DNA of 64,000 bases, from NCBI GenBank assembly GCA_963663615.1, contig OY760517.1, forward strand, positions 2,170,001 to 2,234,000, given 5' to 3'. The translations under genes were made by a program, and so were the position numbers. The notes beneath the pieces were generated by a model. The model was not told where the DNA came from. It saw only the letters and a list, made by a program, of their open reading frames with translations, and made no database searches. Positions 10,401 through 18,834 of this stretch are shown here, in pieces; the stretch's first letter is position 1; every line of letters starts with the position of its first letter. Source of the stretch: G963663615 sp963663615. Lineage in GTDB: Bacteria; Bacteroidota; Ignavibacteria; Ignavibacteriales; Melioribacteraceae.

Positions 10401-10568
10401 AATACCCGGTTTACCATTTGCGGTAGGCGGACCTTCATAAAAGGAAAATGGTTTAGAGGAATCTCTTTCCTCAATACTTTTTTCAAAAACCTTATTCTCT
10501 TCCCAAAATCCCTGAACACTCGATTCAATTTCGGGATAACTTACCTTATCTTTGTATTGTTTAAACAT
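7404..10568 (-). CDS. ileS: Isoleucine--tRNA ligase (long, eukaryote-like type)
   Basis: Class I synthetase that charges tRNA-Ile. The HIGH-type motif is seen as GKPGIHH (residues 53-58), and the KMSKS loop as MKMSKSKGN near 605-613. The editing domain (CP1, with TTTPWTLISNVALAVG and GSGIVHTAPAFGADD) lies between them. At 1054 residues, with a long C-terminal extension and no terminal zinc-binding cysteines, it fits the eukaryote-like IleS2 class rather than the ~930-residue IleS1. Members of that class are known to tolerate mupirocin; this is knowledge of the family, not shown here. It lies 18 bases upstream of the dksA-like gene. Confidence 0.95.
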   Translation of the reverse strand: MFKQYKDKVSYPEIESSVQGFWEENKVFEKSIEERDSSKPFSFYEGPPTANGKPGIHHVMARSLKDLVCRYKTMQGYRVYRKAGWDTHGLPVEIEVEKALGIKDKKEIPEFGVDKYNKACRNSVFTYKDLWEQMTTRMGYWINLDEAYVTCTNEYIESVWWALKTMFDKGLVYKDYKIVPQCPRSQTVLSSHELALGYKDTKDPSVYVLFKLEDSEISKDGTTYFLVWTTTPWTLISNVALAVGPDVTYVKIKIEDEYMILAKDRLEVVTQEYEVVAEYKGSELAGQKYEQLFKYCKADKPGFYVIEADFVSTEDGSGIVHTAPAFGADDYEICKKYDMPFFQPVDRGGKFTEEVTDWAGMFVKDADVEIIKKLKEMKQLYRKETIVHSYPFSWRFDDVPVIYYARESWFIRTTSIADRMVELNKTINWNPKEVGTGRFGNWLEDNKDWALSRDRFWATPLPIWVTEDGKDMFAVGSVEELKGGFVERDGKRISVADLEDEIDLHKPFVDDVMFEKDGKLYKRTPELIDVWFDSGAMPFAQHHYPFENKELFEQSYPSDFICEGIDQTRGWFYTLHAIGTMLFDKVAYKNLIVNELILDKNGMKMSKSKGNAVDPFMLFDKYGADATRWYLITTSPPWRPTLFDEEGIQEVQRKYFGTLLNTYSFFSMYANLDGFEYKEDEIPYEERPEIDRWIISELNSLVEEYKSLMDNYDPTKAARALSSFTIDHLSNWYVRRSRRRFWKSEMNESKLSAYQTLFECLMTVAKLTAPFAPFFAEELYQNLNNATGKEKAESVHLAEFPQVTFVDKALEVKMQTAQKVVYLSRAMRAKSNLKVRQPLNKIMVAVGEDQKNDVLDMQDVILEEVNIKNLEILDDDSGIVNKSAKANFKVLGPKYGKIMKALAAVIKDFTKEQIRDFEKAGSVNVTVNDQEVELVKEDVEIISTEIEGWLVETEEGVTVAIDTELTEELVAEGHAREFVNRVQNMRKDAGFDVVDRIGIFYVANEKVNSYIGRHAEYIKSETLADEVSTGKADGGFEQDWKIGEHDCSITIVKK

Positions 10569-10589
10569 ATGCCGCTAAAAAATTATTTA

Positions 10590-11204
10590 TTAAACATCAT
10601 TATTTTCGTATTTCTTAAGAAGCTCAATTTCAGTTTTTATTAGTTCCTTGAGCTTTTCTTCCAGGTTTTCCTGAGTTCGTTTTAACTCTTCATTTCTAAT
10701 TTTTGTTTCCATTAGCAAAGATTCTGATTTATTCTTCGCTTCACGTAGCAATAAATCTGCTTCTTTTTTAACCAATTCGGTTTGTTTTTCGTAATATTTA
10801 ACCTTATCGCTAAACTCAACTTTTTCCTGCTGAAGTATCATAACCTGCGAAACAGCCATACCAAAAAAGCCAATAGCACCAAGCGTTACATTACGCAATG
10901 TATAAAGAATAATATCCTCATACATAAGGTCACTCATACCGAAATAATTATCAAAAAATGTTGTAAATATAACACTAATTGCAGTTGTTGCTACAATTGC
11001 AGAAAACAACACCTTGCCACCGTGAACCCAATCGAGGGTACGATCAATTAACCATCCGCATGAAAAGGCAAATATTGAAAGAACAAACCAAACCGCAAAC
11101 GTCTGAAAACCACTTTTAAAAAGATTAGTATTCAGAAAGTTCGAAAAAAACATTAACCCCGAAAGTAAAATTGGAGTAAGATAATATACTGGTCGTTTTA
11201 TCAC
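10590..11204 (-). CDS. Unknown membrane protein with C-terminal coiled coil
   Basis: I do not recognise this family. The 204 residues comprise about four hydrophobic helices (residues 8-25, 35-55, 65-85, 100-125). A long charged heptad-rich coiled coil follows from about residue 128 to the end, with many Lys, Glu and Leu. It starts with GTG that overlaps the punA stop (GTGA), so translation is coupled. It lies between punA and ileS in an operon with divIVA. The combination of membrane anchor and cytoplasmic coiled coil suggests a scaffold or a partner of DivIVA, but this is only inference from layout. Confidence 0.75.
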   Translation of the reverse strand: MIKRPVYYLTPILLSGLMFFSNFLNTNLFKSGFQTFAVWFVLSIFAFSCGWLIDRTLDWVHGGKVLFSAIVATTAISVIFTTFFDNYFGMSDLMYEDIILYTLRNVTLGAIGFFGMAVSQVMILQQEKVEFSDKVKYYEKQTELVKKEADLLLREAKNKSESLLMETKIRNEELKRTQENLEEKLKELIKTEIELLKKYENNDV

Positions 11205-12022
11205 AGCTTCTTAATCACTTCTTTCATTATTAAAGTCATTTTTGGTTCTGCCGTCATTGCAGTTTCAATAATTTCCTTAACATCAACCGGAACCAGAGAA
11301 TCAGGAAAACATTCATCAGTAATTATACTAAAACCAAGAACTTTTATTCCCATATGGTTGGCTACAATGTTTTCGGGAACAGTTGACATTCCTACAACAT
11401 CAGCACCTATATTTCTTAAAAACCTGTATTCGGCTTTTGTTTCAAGGTTTGGTCCGGCAACTGCAACATAAACACCTTTCTGAACCTTAATTTTGTTTTC
11501 AAGAGCTGAATCTTCAGCAATACTAACAAGAGCTTTTGAATATGGTTCACTCATATCAGGGAATCTTGGTCCTAATTCATCTTCATTTTTACCAATAAGC
11601 GGGTTATCACCAAGAAGATTAATATGATCATCCATTATCATAATGTCACCTTTGCGGTACTGCGGATTTAATCCACCGCATGCATTGGAAATAAGAAGAT
11701 TTTCAACACCCAGCTTTTTCATTACCCTGACCGGATAAGTAATTTGCTGCATTGTATAACCTTCGTAATAATGGAATCTTCCCTGCATGGCAACAACATT
11801 TTTGCCTTCAATAGTACCAAAAATCAGTTTGCCCTTGTGCGATTCAACAGTTGATAAAGGAAAATGAGGAATATCCTGATAATCAATTTCATGTTCAACT
11901 TTTATTTCTTTTACCAAACCACCCAAACCGGTGCCTAAAATAATACCAACCGGATAGTTCTTTTCTGTTTTACTTCTGATCAACGCCAGAGATTCTTTGA
12001 GCATTTTCATCAAGTCGCTCAT
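11201..12022 (-). CDS. punA: Purine-nucleoside phosphorylase, trimeric type
   Basis: Catalyses phosphorolysis of inosine and guanosine (and deoxy forms) to base and ribose-1-phosphate in purine salvage. The 273 residues fit the low-molecular-mass trimeric PNP family. The phosphate-binding GIILGTGLGGL is near residue 30, followed by FHYYEGYTMQQITYPVRV, then SNACGGLNP and GDIMIMDDHINLLGDNPL, and a C-terminal MSTVPENIVANHMGIKVLG. The start overlaps the divIVA stop by four bases (ATGA), and the stop is overlapped by the following GTG start. An alternative in-frame ATG exists four codons later. Confidence 0.94.
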   Translation of the reverse strand: MSDLMKMLKESLALIRSKTEKNYPVGIILGTGLGGLVKEIKVEHEIDYQDIPHFPLSTVESHKGKLIFGTIEGKNVVAMQGRFHYYEGYTMQQITYPVRVMKKLGVENLLISNACGGLNPQYRKGDIMIMDDHINLLGDNPLIGKNEDELGPRFPDMSEPYSKALVSIAEDSALENKIKVQKGVYVAVAGPNLETKAEYRFLRNIGADVVGMSTVPENIVANHMGIKVLGFSIITDECFPDSLVPVDVKEIIETAMTAEPKMTLIMKEVIKKL

Positions 12023-12543
12023 AGTAATTTCTCCACAATTTCATCAATATTTATATCATCACCAGAACCGGTTTTATTATTACCGGACTGACCAAAATTC
12101 TTTACACCTATACCCAAAACTTTAGCCTGGGTTTCAACAATCGCTTTTAATCTTGCAATTAAAAGGTTCTTTTCTTCTCTTAACTCAGTTACCTGCCGGG
12201 TTAAATATGCCGATTCTTTTCTGGCATCACTAACAAGCTGATCAGCTTTAATATGTGCATCATTTAGCATTTCACTCGTTTTTCGCTGTGCTTCCTCAAG
12301 TGCTTTACTTGAGTTTTCCTGAGCACTTAATAAAGTAGTTTGAAGAGATTTTTCAATCTTCTGGAACTCTTCATTTTTTCGTTGTGCTCTGGCAAGTTCC
12401 TGTTTAAGCTTCGTGTTTTCATCTATCAATACTCCCAGTTCCGAAGCAACATTTTCCAGATAGGTTTTTACTTCCTGAACATCATATCCACGAAGTGCCT
12501 TGTTAAATTCCTGCTGTTCGATATTTATGGGAGAAAATTTCAT
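12019..12543 (-). CDS. divIVA: DivIVA-domain protein
   Basis: Coiled-coil protein of the DivIVA/GpsB family, which recognises curved membrane and organises division or polar growth. I choose the ATG at 12543 because the conserved N-terminal domain begins there (MKFSPINIEQQEFNKALRGY, then DVQEVKTYL); the open frame extends 16 codons further but into the preceding gene. Residues 30-150 are predicted coiled coil, and a short acidic C-terminus follows. It overlaps punA by four bases and begins just after yggS. The yggS-divIVA pairing and the ileS-lspA-rluD run resemble the division-associated blocks of many bacteria. Confidence 0.9.
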   Translation of the reverse strand: MKFSPINIEQQEFNKALRGYDVQEVKTYLENVASELGVLIDENTKLKQELARAQRKNEEFQKIEKSLQTTLLSAQENSSKALEEAQRKTSEMLNDAHIKADQLVSDARKESAYLTRQVTELREEKNLLIARLKAIVETQAKVLGIGVKNFGQSGNNKTGSGDDINIDEIVEKLL

Positions 12544-12547
12544 GTGC

Positions 12548-13237
12548 TCAGGTCTTGTTATAATTTCGTTGTCCGAATATAGAAGAACCAACTCGTATCA
12601 TTGTAGCTCCTTCTTCAATGGCAATTTCAAAATCGGATGACATCCCCATTGATAGCTCCCTTGCTGTAAATCCTCTACTTTCCAGAAACTCCCTGCTCTC
12701 CCTTAATTTCCTGAATGAGCTTCGGATGACATCTGAATCATCGGTAAAAGTTGCCATAGTCATTAAACCAGCTAATTCCAAATTGCTACTTGCTTCACAA
12801 TATTCGGCAAGTTTAACAAGGTTATCATTTGAGGTAATACCATACTTGCTTTCTTCATCCGATGTTTTAACTTCAAGAAACAGTTTTTGAACCTTGTTCA
12901 AATTAGCTGAACGTTTGCTAATTTCCGCTGCAAGTTTTTCCGAATCAACTGAATGAATATAATCGGCACTCTTAACAACATATTTAACTTTATTGGTCTG
13001 CAAATGACCTATAAAATGCCAAACAATTTCTTGTTCAACTATCTGCGATTTTTTATCAAGCTCCTGTGCCTTATTTTCACCGAAATGAATTTGACCTGTT
13101 TCTAAAGCTTCAAATATACAATCAACAGGAAACATTTTTGAAACAGCAACAAGAGTAATTTCACCACGATCTCTGCCGCATTCGGTACATTTCTGCCCGA
13201 TCCTGTCTTCCAATATTTTAAGATTTTCTTTTATCAT
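12548..13237 (-). CDS. yggS: YggS/PROSC-type PLP homeostasis protein
   Basis: Pyridoxal-phosphate binding protein with an alanine-racemase N-terminal-like barrel that buffers free PLP. The PLP lysine is K34 in LVAVSKMFPV. Other signatures are FGENKAQEL, WHFIGHLQTNK and SVDSEKLA, with the C-terminal LSMGMSSDFEIAIEEGATMIRVGSSIFG being diagnostic (read in pieces). The 229 residues are the usual length. It is the first gene of the minus-strand operon that continues to rluD, and it lies 110 bases from the nrdJ terminator. Confidence 0.94.
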   Translation of the reverse strand: MIKENLKILEDRIGQKCTECGRDRGEITLVAVSKMFPVDCIFEALETGQIHFGENKAQELDKKSQIVEQEIVWHFIGHLQTNKVKYVVKSADYIHSVDSEKLAAEISKRSANLNKVQKLFLEVKTSDEESKYGITSNDNLVKLAEYCEASSNLELAGLMTMATFTDDSDVIRSSFRKLRESREFLESRGFTARELSMGMSSDFEIAIEEGATMIRVGSSIFGQRNYNKT

Positions 13238-13284
13238 CTCAATTTAAGAAACGGAATGTATATGATTTAAGTTATAAAGTCAAT

Positions 13285-13309
13285 TAAAAAAAGGGGCAAA
13301 AAGCCCCTT
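13285..13309 (-). terminator. Rho-independent terminator of nrdJ
   Basis: On the minus strand the sequence reads AAGGGGC, a five-T loop, GCCCCTT and then a run of Ts into 13285. It lies 39 bases after the nrdJ stop and upstream of the yggS start, so it separates the two transcription units. Confidence 0.85.
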
Positions 13310-13347
13310 GTTTATTCGTTTTTAGTCATTCTTGTTTTTTTCTTCAA

Positions 13348-16300
13348 TTAACTGCAACCCGTTGTTGAACCACAAGTTGTACATTTTAGACAAGTACCAT
13401 TCCTTACCATGGTCATACTTTGGCATTCAGGACAAATATCGCCTGTATATCCCCTATCCTTGGCTTCCTGTATTTTTTTCATATAGGAATTAAGTACGGA
13501 ACTTCTCTTGTTTGTAGTTTCTTTTTTTACATGACCATTACCATTCGATGGTGTTGTTGTAATAGTAACTGGCTGCATAACTTCCTGTGGCTTTGTTTTA
13601 TCGAGTTCAATCATTCTCTCGCTAACAATCTCCTCACTCTCGTAGTCTTCAGGGTGCTTTTTTTCAATATCGTCCATATCCTGCTCAGCAACATGAGCCA
13701 AATCATTACGTCCCAGGTAGGACACAGCAAGTTCACGGAAAATATAGTCAATTACAGAAGTTGACATTTTTATACGCTGGTTGCCGGTTACAACACCACT
13801 GGGTTCAAACCTTGTAAATACAAATGCATCTACAAATTCTTCAAGAGGTACGCCGTGCTGCAAACCAAGAGAAATGGCTATGGCAAAACTGTTAAGCAAA
13901 CTTCTGAATGCCGCACCTTCCTTGTGCATATCAATAAATATTTCACCAAGCTGACCGTTAGTATATTCACCAGTACGAATATATACAGTTTGACCGTTAA
14001 TTTTGGCTTTCTGGGTATAACCTTCCCTTCTGTCCGGCAGTCTTCTTCGTTTGGCAATATAACGGTGTATAATTTTTTCAGCAATTTTAAGAATATTATT
14101 GTCTTCCATTTCCTGAGTAAATGCTTCAATTTCATCTTCACTAATTGAGTTAAGCGGCTGTGAAAGTTTTGAGCCATCTCTGTAAAGAGCATTAGCTTTA
14201 AGTCCCAGTTTCCATGATTTCATGTAAGCTATTTTAATATCCTCAACAGATGCTGTATTTGGAAGATTTATAGTTTTTGATATGGCACCCGATACAAATG
14301 GCTGAGCTGCTGCCATCATATAAATATGGGCATCGGCTCTAATAAAGCGTTTACCGTTTTTACCACATTTGTTTGCACAATCAAAAACAGGATAATGTTC
14401 GTGTTTAAGGAACGGAGCTCCTTCAATAGTCATGGTACCACAAACATAATTATTAGCCTGTGTAATTTCTTCTTTTGTATAACCCAGGTATTTTAACAAA
14501 TCAAAATCATCCGAGTTAACAAGAGCTTCGTTAATTCCAAGTTTGTTTACAAGTAAATCCATACCAAGATTATACTTGCTAAAAGCAAATCCCAAATCGA
14601 ATGCAGCTGGTAATGAAGCCTCAATTTTATTTATTGCTTCGTTGGTAAATCCTTTTTCACGCAACGATTCGCCATTTATATAAGGGCAACCTTCAAGACT
14701 TCCGGCACCCTTGGCATACTTTACAATTTCAGTAATTTGTTCCTGATTGTAACCAAGTTTTTTTAGTGCAGGAGGCATAGCATTATTAATAATTTTAAAG
14801 TAACCGCCACCAGCAAGCTTTTTAAATTTAACCAATGCAAAATCAGGTTCAATACCAGTTGTATCACAATCCATTACCAAACCAATAGTACCGGTTGGTG
14901 CAATTACCGTAACCTGTGCATTACGGAAACCATACTTTTCGCCAAGTTTCAATGCTCTGTCTGCATCTTCTCTGGCTGCAGTAAGTAGGTCAGAAGGACA
15001 ATGTTTTGGACTAATGCCCAATGGATAAATTGATAGTCCTTCATACTCTTCCCTTGGTACATTATAAGCTGCTCTGCGGTGATTCCTTAATACACGCTGC
15101 ATATGCTTTTCGTTACGTTTGTAGCCTGAAAAAGTACCAAGTTCCTTAGCCATTTCAGCTGAGGTAGCATAGGATGACATGTGCATAATACATGTAACTG
15201 CACCAGCAATTGCCGTAGCAGCTTTACTATCGTAAGGTATTCCCTGTCTCATTAGCAATGAGCCGATATTAGCGTAACCAAGTCCCAAAGTACGAAAATC
15301 ATAGCTAAGCTGAGCTATTTCCTTACTAGGGAACTGCGCCATGGTCACACTAATTTCAAGAACTACTGTCCAAATTCTTGAAGCATGTCTTAAAGCGACA
15401 TAATCAAATTTGGATTTATCTTCTTCATAAAATTTAACCAGGTTAAGCGAGGCAAGGTTACAAGCTGTATCATCAAGAAACATATATTCGCTACACGGGT
15501 TAGATGCTTTAATTTCTCCATCTTCAGGACAAGTATGCCATTCATTTATTGTTGAATGGTACTGTAAACCCGGATCAGCACATGACCAAGCTGCATAAGC
15601 TATATCGTCCCAAAGTTCGGTTGCTTTAATCGACTTGTTCGGTTTGGGGTCTCTGTTTTCTTTTTTGGCTTTTGCAAGCTCTGTTCTAAAATACAAATTC
15701 CATTCATCATCATATAGCACAGCTTCCATGTACTCGTTAGTTACCCTAACCGAGTTATTTGAATTCTGTCCAGATACAGTTGCATAAGCTTCCGAATTCC
15801 AATCCGTATCGTAAGTAGGAAATTCAATTGAGTGGAAGCCCTGTTTAGCTAACTGAATAACTCTTTCAACAAATTTTTCGGAAACTCTGTATTTTTTTGC
15901 TTCTTTAATTGCTTCGTTAAGCTTTTCATTTGACTTGCGGTTAAACCTGTCATTTTCAGGATGTTCGGCAAAACAAGCCTTCATTATGTTATTAAGATGC
16001 TGCTCAAGTATTTTTGAACCAGCTTCCAAAGCACCCACTTTCTGCTCTTCAATTGTCTTCCAGTTTACATACTCCTGAATATCTGGATGATCAATATCCA
16101 AAGTAACCATTTTTGCAGCACGACGAGTAGTACCACCCGATTTTATAGCACCTGCTGAACGATCACCAATTTTAAGAAAAGACATTAAACCGGATGATTT
16201 TCCACCACCACTTAATGGCTCATTGGCACCCCTGATACCAGAGAAGTTTGAACCTGTACCGGAACCGTATTTGAATAACCTTGCTTCTCTTACCCACAGG

Positions 16301-16947
16301 TCCATTATACCACCTTCGTTAACAAGGTCGTCACTTACACTTTGAATAAAGCAAGCATGTGGCTGCGGATGAGTATAAGCATCATCAGATTTTACAAGTT
16401 TACCTGATTTGTAATCAACATAATAATGACCCTGTGCAGGACCATTAATTCCATAAGCCCAATGTAAACCAGTGTTAAACCACTGAGGACTATTAGGTGC
16501 CGAATACTGGCGGGCAAGCATATACATCAATTCATCATAAAAAACTCTTGCGTCTTCTTCCGTTGAAAAATAATCACCTTTCCAACCCCAGTATGTCCAT
16601 GTACCAGCCAGTCGGTTAAAAACCTGTCTTGAATCACTTTCAGCAACAAATCTGTTTTCCTCAGGCAAGGCAGCAAGTTTTTCCTCGTCTGGCTCCGAAC
16701 GCTGTAACCATCCAGGAACACCTTCTTCTTCAACTTTTTTAAGATAACGTGGAATACCTGCTTTTCTAAAATATTTTTGTGCAATTACGTCTGTAGCAAC
16801 CTGAGACCAATCCTCAGGAACTTTTACATCTTCCATCCTGAATACGCTAGTACCATCAGGATTTTTTATTTCCGAAACTCTCGATACGAACTTAACATCA
16901 TTTAGCGGTTCGTTACCGGATTTTGTAAACAGTCTGTTAAACTTCAT
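13348..16947 (-). CDS. nrdJ: Adenosylcobalamin-dependent ribonucleotide reductase (class II)
   Basis: Reduces ribonucleotides to deoxyribonucleotides using adenosylcobalamin as radical source, independently of oxygen. The catalytic set can be read: the first redox cysteine in HACFIQSV (near residue 197), NPCSEY with the thiyl cysteine and glutamate (near 485), and the second redox cysteine in DTACNLASLNL. A TSCPD-type domain follows (about 1000-1090, with GQTVYIRTGEYTNG), then a C-terminal zinc ribbon with CPEC and paired CxxC motifs. I prefer ATG at 16947, five bases after GGAGAGG; the longer reading uses a GTG two codons upstream. Length 1199 is usual for large NrdJ. It is transcribed alone. 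Confidence 0.96.
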   Translation of the reverse strand: MKFNRLFTKSGNEPLNDVKFVSRVSEIKNPDGTSVFRMEDVKVPEDWSQVATDVIAQKYFRKAGIPRYLKKVEEEGVPGWLQRSEPDEEKLAALPEENRFVAESDSRQVFNRLAGTWTYWGWKGDYFSTEEDARVFYDELMYMLARQYSAPNSPQWFNTGLHWAYGINGPAQGHYYVDYKSGKLVKSDDAYTHPQPHACFIQSVSDDLVNEGGIMDLWVREARLFKYGSGTGSNFSGIRGANEPLSGGGKSSGLMSFLKIGDRSAGAIKSGGTTRRAAKMVTLDIDHPDIQEYVNWKTIEEQKVGALEAGSKILEQHLNNIMKACFAEHPENDRFNRKSNEKLNEAIKEAKKYRVSEKFVERVIQLAKQGFHSIEFPTYDTDWNSEAYATVSGQNSNNSVRVTNEYMEAVLYDDEWNLYFRTELAKAKKENRDPKPNKSIKATELWDDIAYAAWSCADPGLQYHSTINEWHTCPEDGEIKASNPCSEYMFLDDTACNLASLNLVKFYEEDKSKFDYVALRHASRIWTVVLEISVTMAQFPSKEIAQLSYDFRTLGLGYANIGSLLMRQGIPYDSKAATAIAGAVTCIMHMSSYATSAEMAKELGTFSGYKRNEKHMQRVLRNHRRAAYNVPREEYEGLSIYPLGISPKHCPSDLLTAAREDADRALKLGEKYGFRNAQVTVIAPTGTIGLVMDCDTTGIEPDFALVKFKKLAGGGYFKIINNAMPPALKKLGYNQEQITEIVKYAKGAGSLEGCPYINGESLREKGFTNEAINKIEASLPAAFDLGFAFSKYNLGMDLLVNKLGINEALVNSDDFDLLKYLGYTKEEITQANNYVCGTMTIEGAPFLKHEHYPVFDCANKCGKNGKRFIRADAHIYMMAAAQPFVSGAISKTINLPNTASVEDIKIAYMKSWKLGLKANALYRDGSKLSQPLNSISEDEIEAFTQEMEDNNILKIAEKIIHRYIAKRRRLPDRREGYTQKAKINGQTVYIRTGEYTNGQLGEIFIDMHKEGAAFRSLLNSFAIAISLGLQHGVPLEEFVDAFVFTRFEPSGVVTGNQRIKMSTSVIDYIFRELAVSYLGRNDLAHVAEQDMDDIEKKHPEDYESEEIVSERMIELDKTKPQEVMQPVTITTTPSNGNGHVKKETTNKRSSVLNSYMKKIQEAKDRGYTGDICPECQSMTMVRNGTCLKCTTCGSTTGCS

Positions 16948-17276
16948 GAACACCTCTCCAACCTAAAAATAGTGTGGAAGTTATCTATGTAACTTGTTAA
17001 AAACTCAATTTTGGGGTAAGTACCCCTAACAAGCAGAAAAATTATTAAATTCAACTCGCAATCTGTAAGTATTATTTTATCAGGATTTACAGGATTGAAA
17101 ATGTGGGAACCAAGATATATAATTAATTCTTTTAAAGCAATTGGATTAAAAAAGATTTTTCTCGCTTCCCTTTTTATGAGGTTTTTATCACAAATAATTT
17201 AGTTAATTATATTATTTTTTATATGGTAGTTTTTTTTATATATTTTTAAGACGAACAAATTATTATAGGGGTAACT
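16948..17276. other. Divergent intergenic region nrdJ / malQ
   Basis: About 330 bases between two divergent genes. It holds the nrdJ ribosome site GGAGAGG at 16953-16959 and the malQ site AGGGGT just before 17277. A perfect inverted repeat GGGGTA-AG-TACCCC is at 17013-17026. The stretch next to malQ (17200-17265) is extremely T/A rich and could hold its promoter. I saw no cobalamin riboswitch or RNA gene. Confidence 0.6.
17013..17026. promoter_or_regulatory. Inverted repeat, possible operator
   Basis: Perfect 6-base-arm inverted repeat GGGGTA-AG-TACCCC, 66 bases upstream of nrdJ in the divergent nrdJ-malQ region. The two-base spacer is too short for an RNA hairpin but suits a dimeric DNA-binding protein. 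The regulator is unknown. It does not resemble an NrdR box. Confidence 0.35.
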
Positions 17277-18818
17277 ATGAAACCAGAAAGATCAGCGGGA
17301 ATTTTACTTCATCCCTCCTCTTTACCGGGACCATACGGAATTGGTGATTTGGGTCCGGAAGCATTTAATTTTATTAACTTTATGCAGGCTGCAGGTCAAA
17401 CAAGATGGCAGGTTTTTCCACTTGGACCAACCGGATATGGCGATTCACCTTATCAATGCTTTTCGGCTTTCGCAGGCAATCCAAATCTGGTTAGTTTTGA
17501 TCTGCTAATTGATGAAGGATTATTAACCAAAAACGACATTGGTGAGGTACCATCAAACGACCCTCATAACGTTGACTTTGGTCCTGTTATTGAATTTAAA
17601 CAAAAAGTTTTAAAAACTGCATTTACAAACTTCACTAATGTTGGTGGTGACGCATCTAAAGACTTTAAAGAATTTTGCAAGAATAATACAAATTGGCTTG
17701 ATGATTTCGCCCTGTTTATGGCAGCTAAATCTGCCCATGGTGGTGTTTGCTGGAACGAATGGGATAACGAGATTAAATTAAGAAAGCCCGGGGCAGTTGA
17801 AAAGTGGACTAAAAAACTAGCTGATGATATTGCCTATCATAAATTTGTACAGTTCAAGTTCAGCCAGCAATGGACAGATCTCAAAAAATATGCTAATGAC
17901 AAAGGTATTCTTGTAATTTCTGATTTACCAATATTTATTGCTTATGATAGTGCTGACCTTTGGGCAAATAAAGAGCTTTTTACTGTTGATAACAAAGGTA
18001 ACCTTGAACATGTTGCCGGTGTACCACCTGACTACTTTAGCAAAACAGGACAGCTATGGGGAAATCCTCTATATCGCTGGAAAGTTATGGAGAAAGATGG
18101 TTATGCCTGGTGGTTGAAACGTTTCGAAAAATTGTTCGAAATTGGTGATATTATAAGAATTGACCATTTTCGCGGTTTTGATGCTTACTGGGAAATTCCT
18201 GGTGATGCCGAAACAGCAATTGATGGTAGATGGGTTGCTGGTCCGCGTCACAAGTTTTTTAATGCAGTAAAGAATAAATTTGGCAAATTACCAATAATTG
18301 CTGAAGATTTGGGTGTAATTACTGAATCTGTTGTAAAATTACGTGATGATTTTGAATTTCCGGGAATTAAAATACTCCAGTTTGCGTTTGGTGAGGGTAT
18401 GGATAAAAAATTTCTCCCGCATCGCCATATCGAAAATTGTGTTGTTCATACGGGTTCACATGATAACGATACAACAAAAGGATATTTCGACGCAGAAAGA
18501 GAAAATAACTCGGGTATTTACGAGTGGACTCAAAATTACCTTGGGTATTACGGGGATAATCTTACTTTTGAATTAATAAGAACTGCGTATGCTTCTGTTG
18601 CCGATACTTGTGTTATTCCTATGCAAGATATGCTTAACCTTGGTACCGAAGCAAGAATGAACTTCCCCGGCAAATTAGGTGGTAACTGGACGTGGAGATT
18701 TACCTGGGATCAGGTTTATGAAAACATGGCTGCTACTTATAAGGAACTTTGTACCAAATATGAACGTGGTACCAAAATTGATGTTTCGTTTGATAAAATA
18801 GAAGTATTTGAAGAATAA
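17277..18818 (+). CDS. malQ: 4-alpha-glucanotransferase (amylomaltase)
   Basis: Glycoside hydrolase family 77 enzyme that transfers alpha-1,4-glucan segments in glycogen and maltodextrin metabolism. The 513 residues equal the compact bacterial type. Signatures are HPSSLPGPYGIGDLG at the N-terminus, the nucleophile Asp in IRIDHFRGFDAYWE (near residue 296), the acid/base Glu in IIAEDLG (near 342), and the third Asp in HTGSHDNDTTKGYF (near 395). These match the positions known for Thermus amylomaltase. The ATG at 17277 follows AGGGGT by four to five bases. The next gene begins 16 bases later on the same strand. Confidence 0.96.
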   Translation: MKPERSAGILLHPSSLPGPYGIGDLGPEAFNFINFMQAAGQTRWQVFPLGPTGYGDSPYQCFSAFAGNPNLVSFDLLIDEGLLTKNDIGEVPSNDPHNVDFGPVIEFKQKVLKTAFTNFTNVGGDASKDFKEFCKNNTNWLDDFALFMAAKSAHGGVCWNEWDNEIKLRKPGAVEKWTKKLADDIAYHKFVQFKFSQQWTDLKKYANDKGILVISDLPIFIAYDSADLWANKELFTVDNKGNLEHVAGVPPDYFSKTGQLWGNPLYRWKVMEKDGYAWWLKRFEKLFEIGDIIRIDHFRGFDAYWEIPGDAETAIDGRWVAGPRHKFFNAVKNKFGKLPIIAEDLGVITESVVKLRDDFEFPGIKILQFAFGEGMDKKFLPHRHIENCVVHTGSHDNDTTKGYFDAERENNSGIYEWTQNYLGYYGDNLTFELIRTAYASVADTCVIPMQDMLNLGTEARMNFPGKLGGNWTWRFTWDQVYENMAATYKELCTKYERGTKIDVSFDKIEVFEE

Positions 18819-18834
18819 TTTCGGGTAATTCCAA

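Noticed and set aside
16948..17276. Cobalamin riboswitch upstream of nrdJ
   Set aside because: No B12-box-like sequence (GCCACTG) or multi-stem layout seen; a class II enzyme would not be expected to be repressed by B12.
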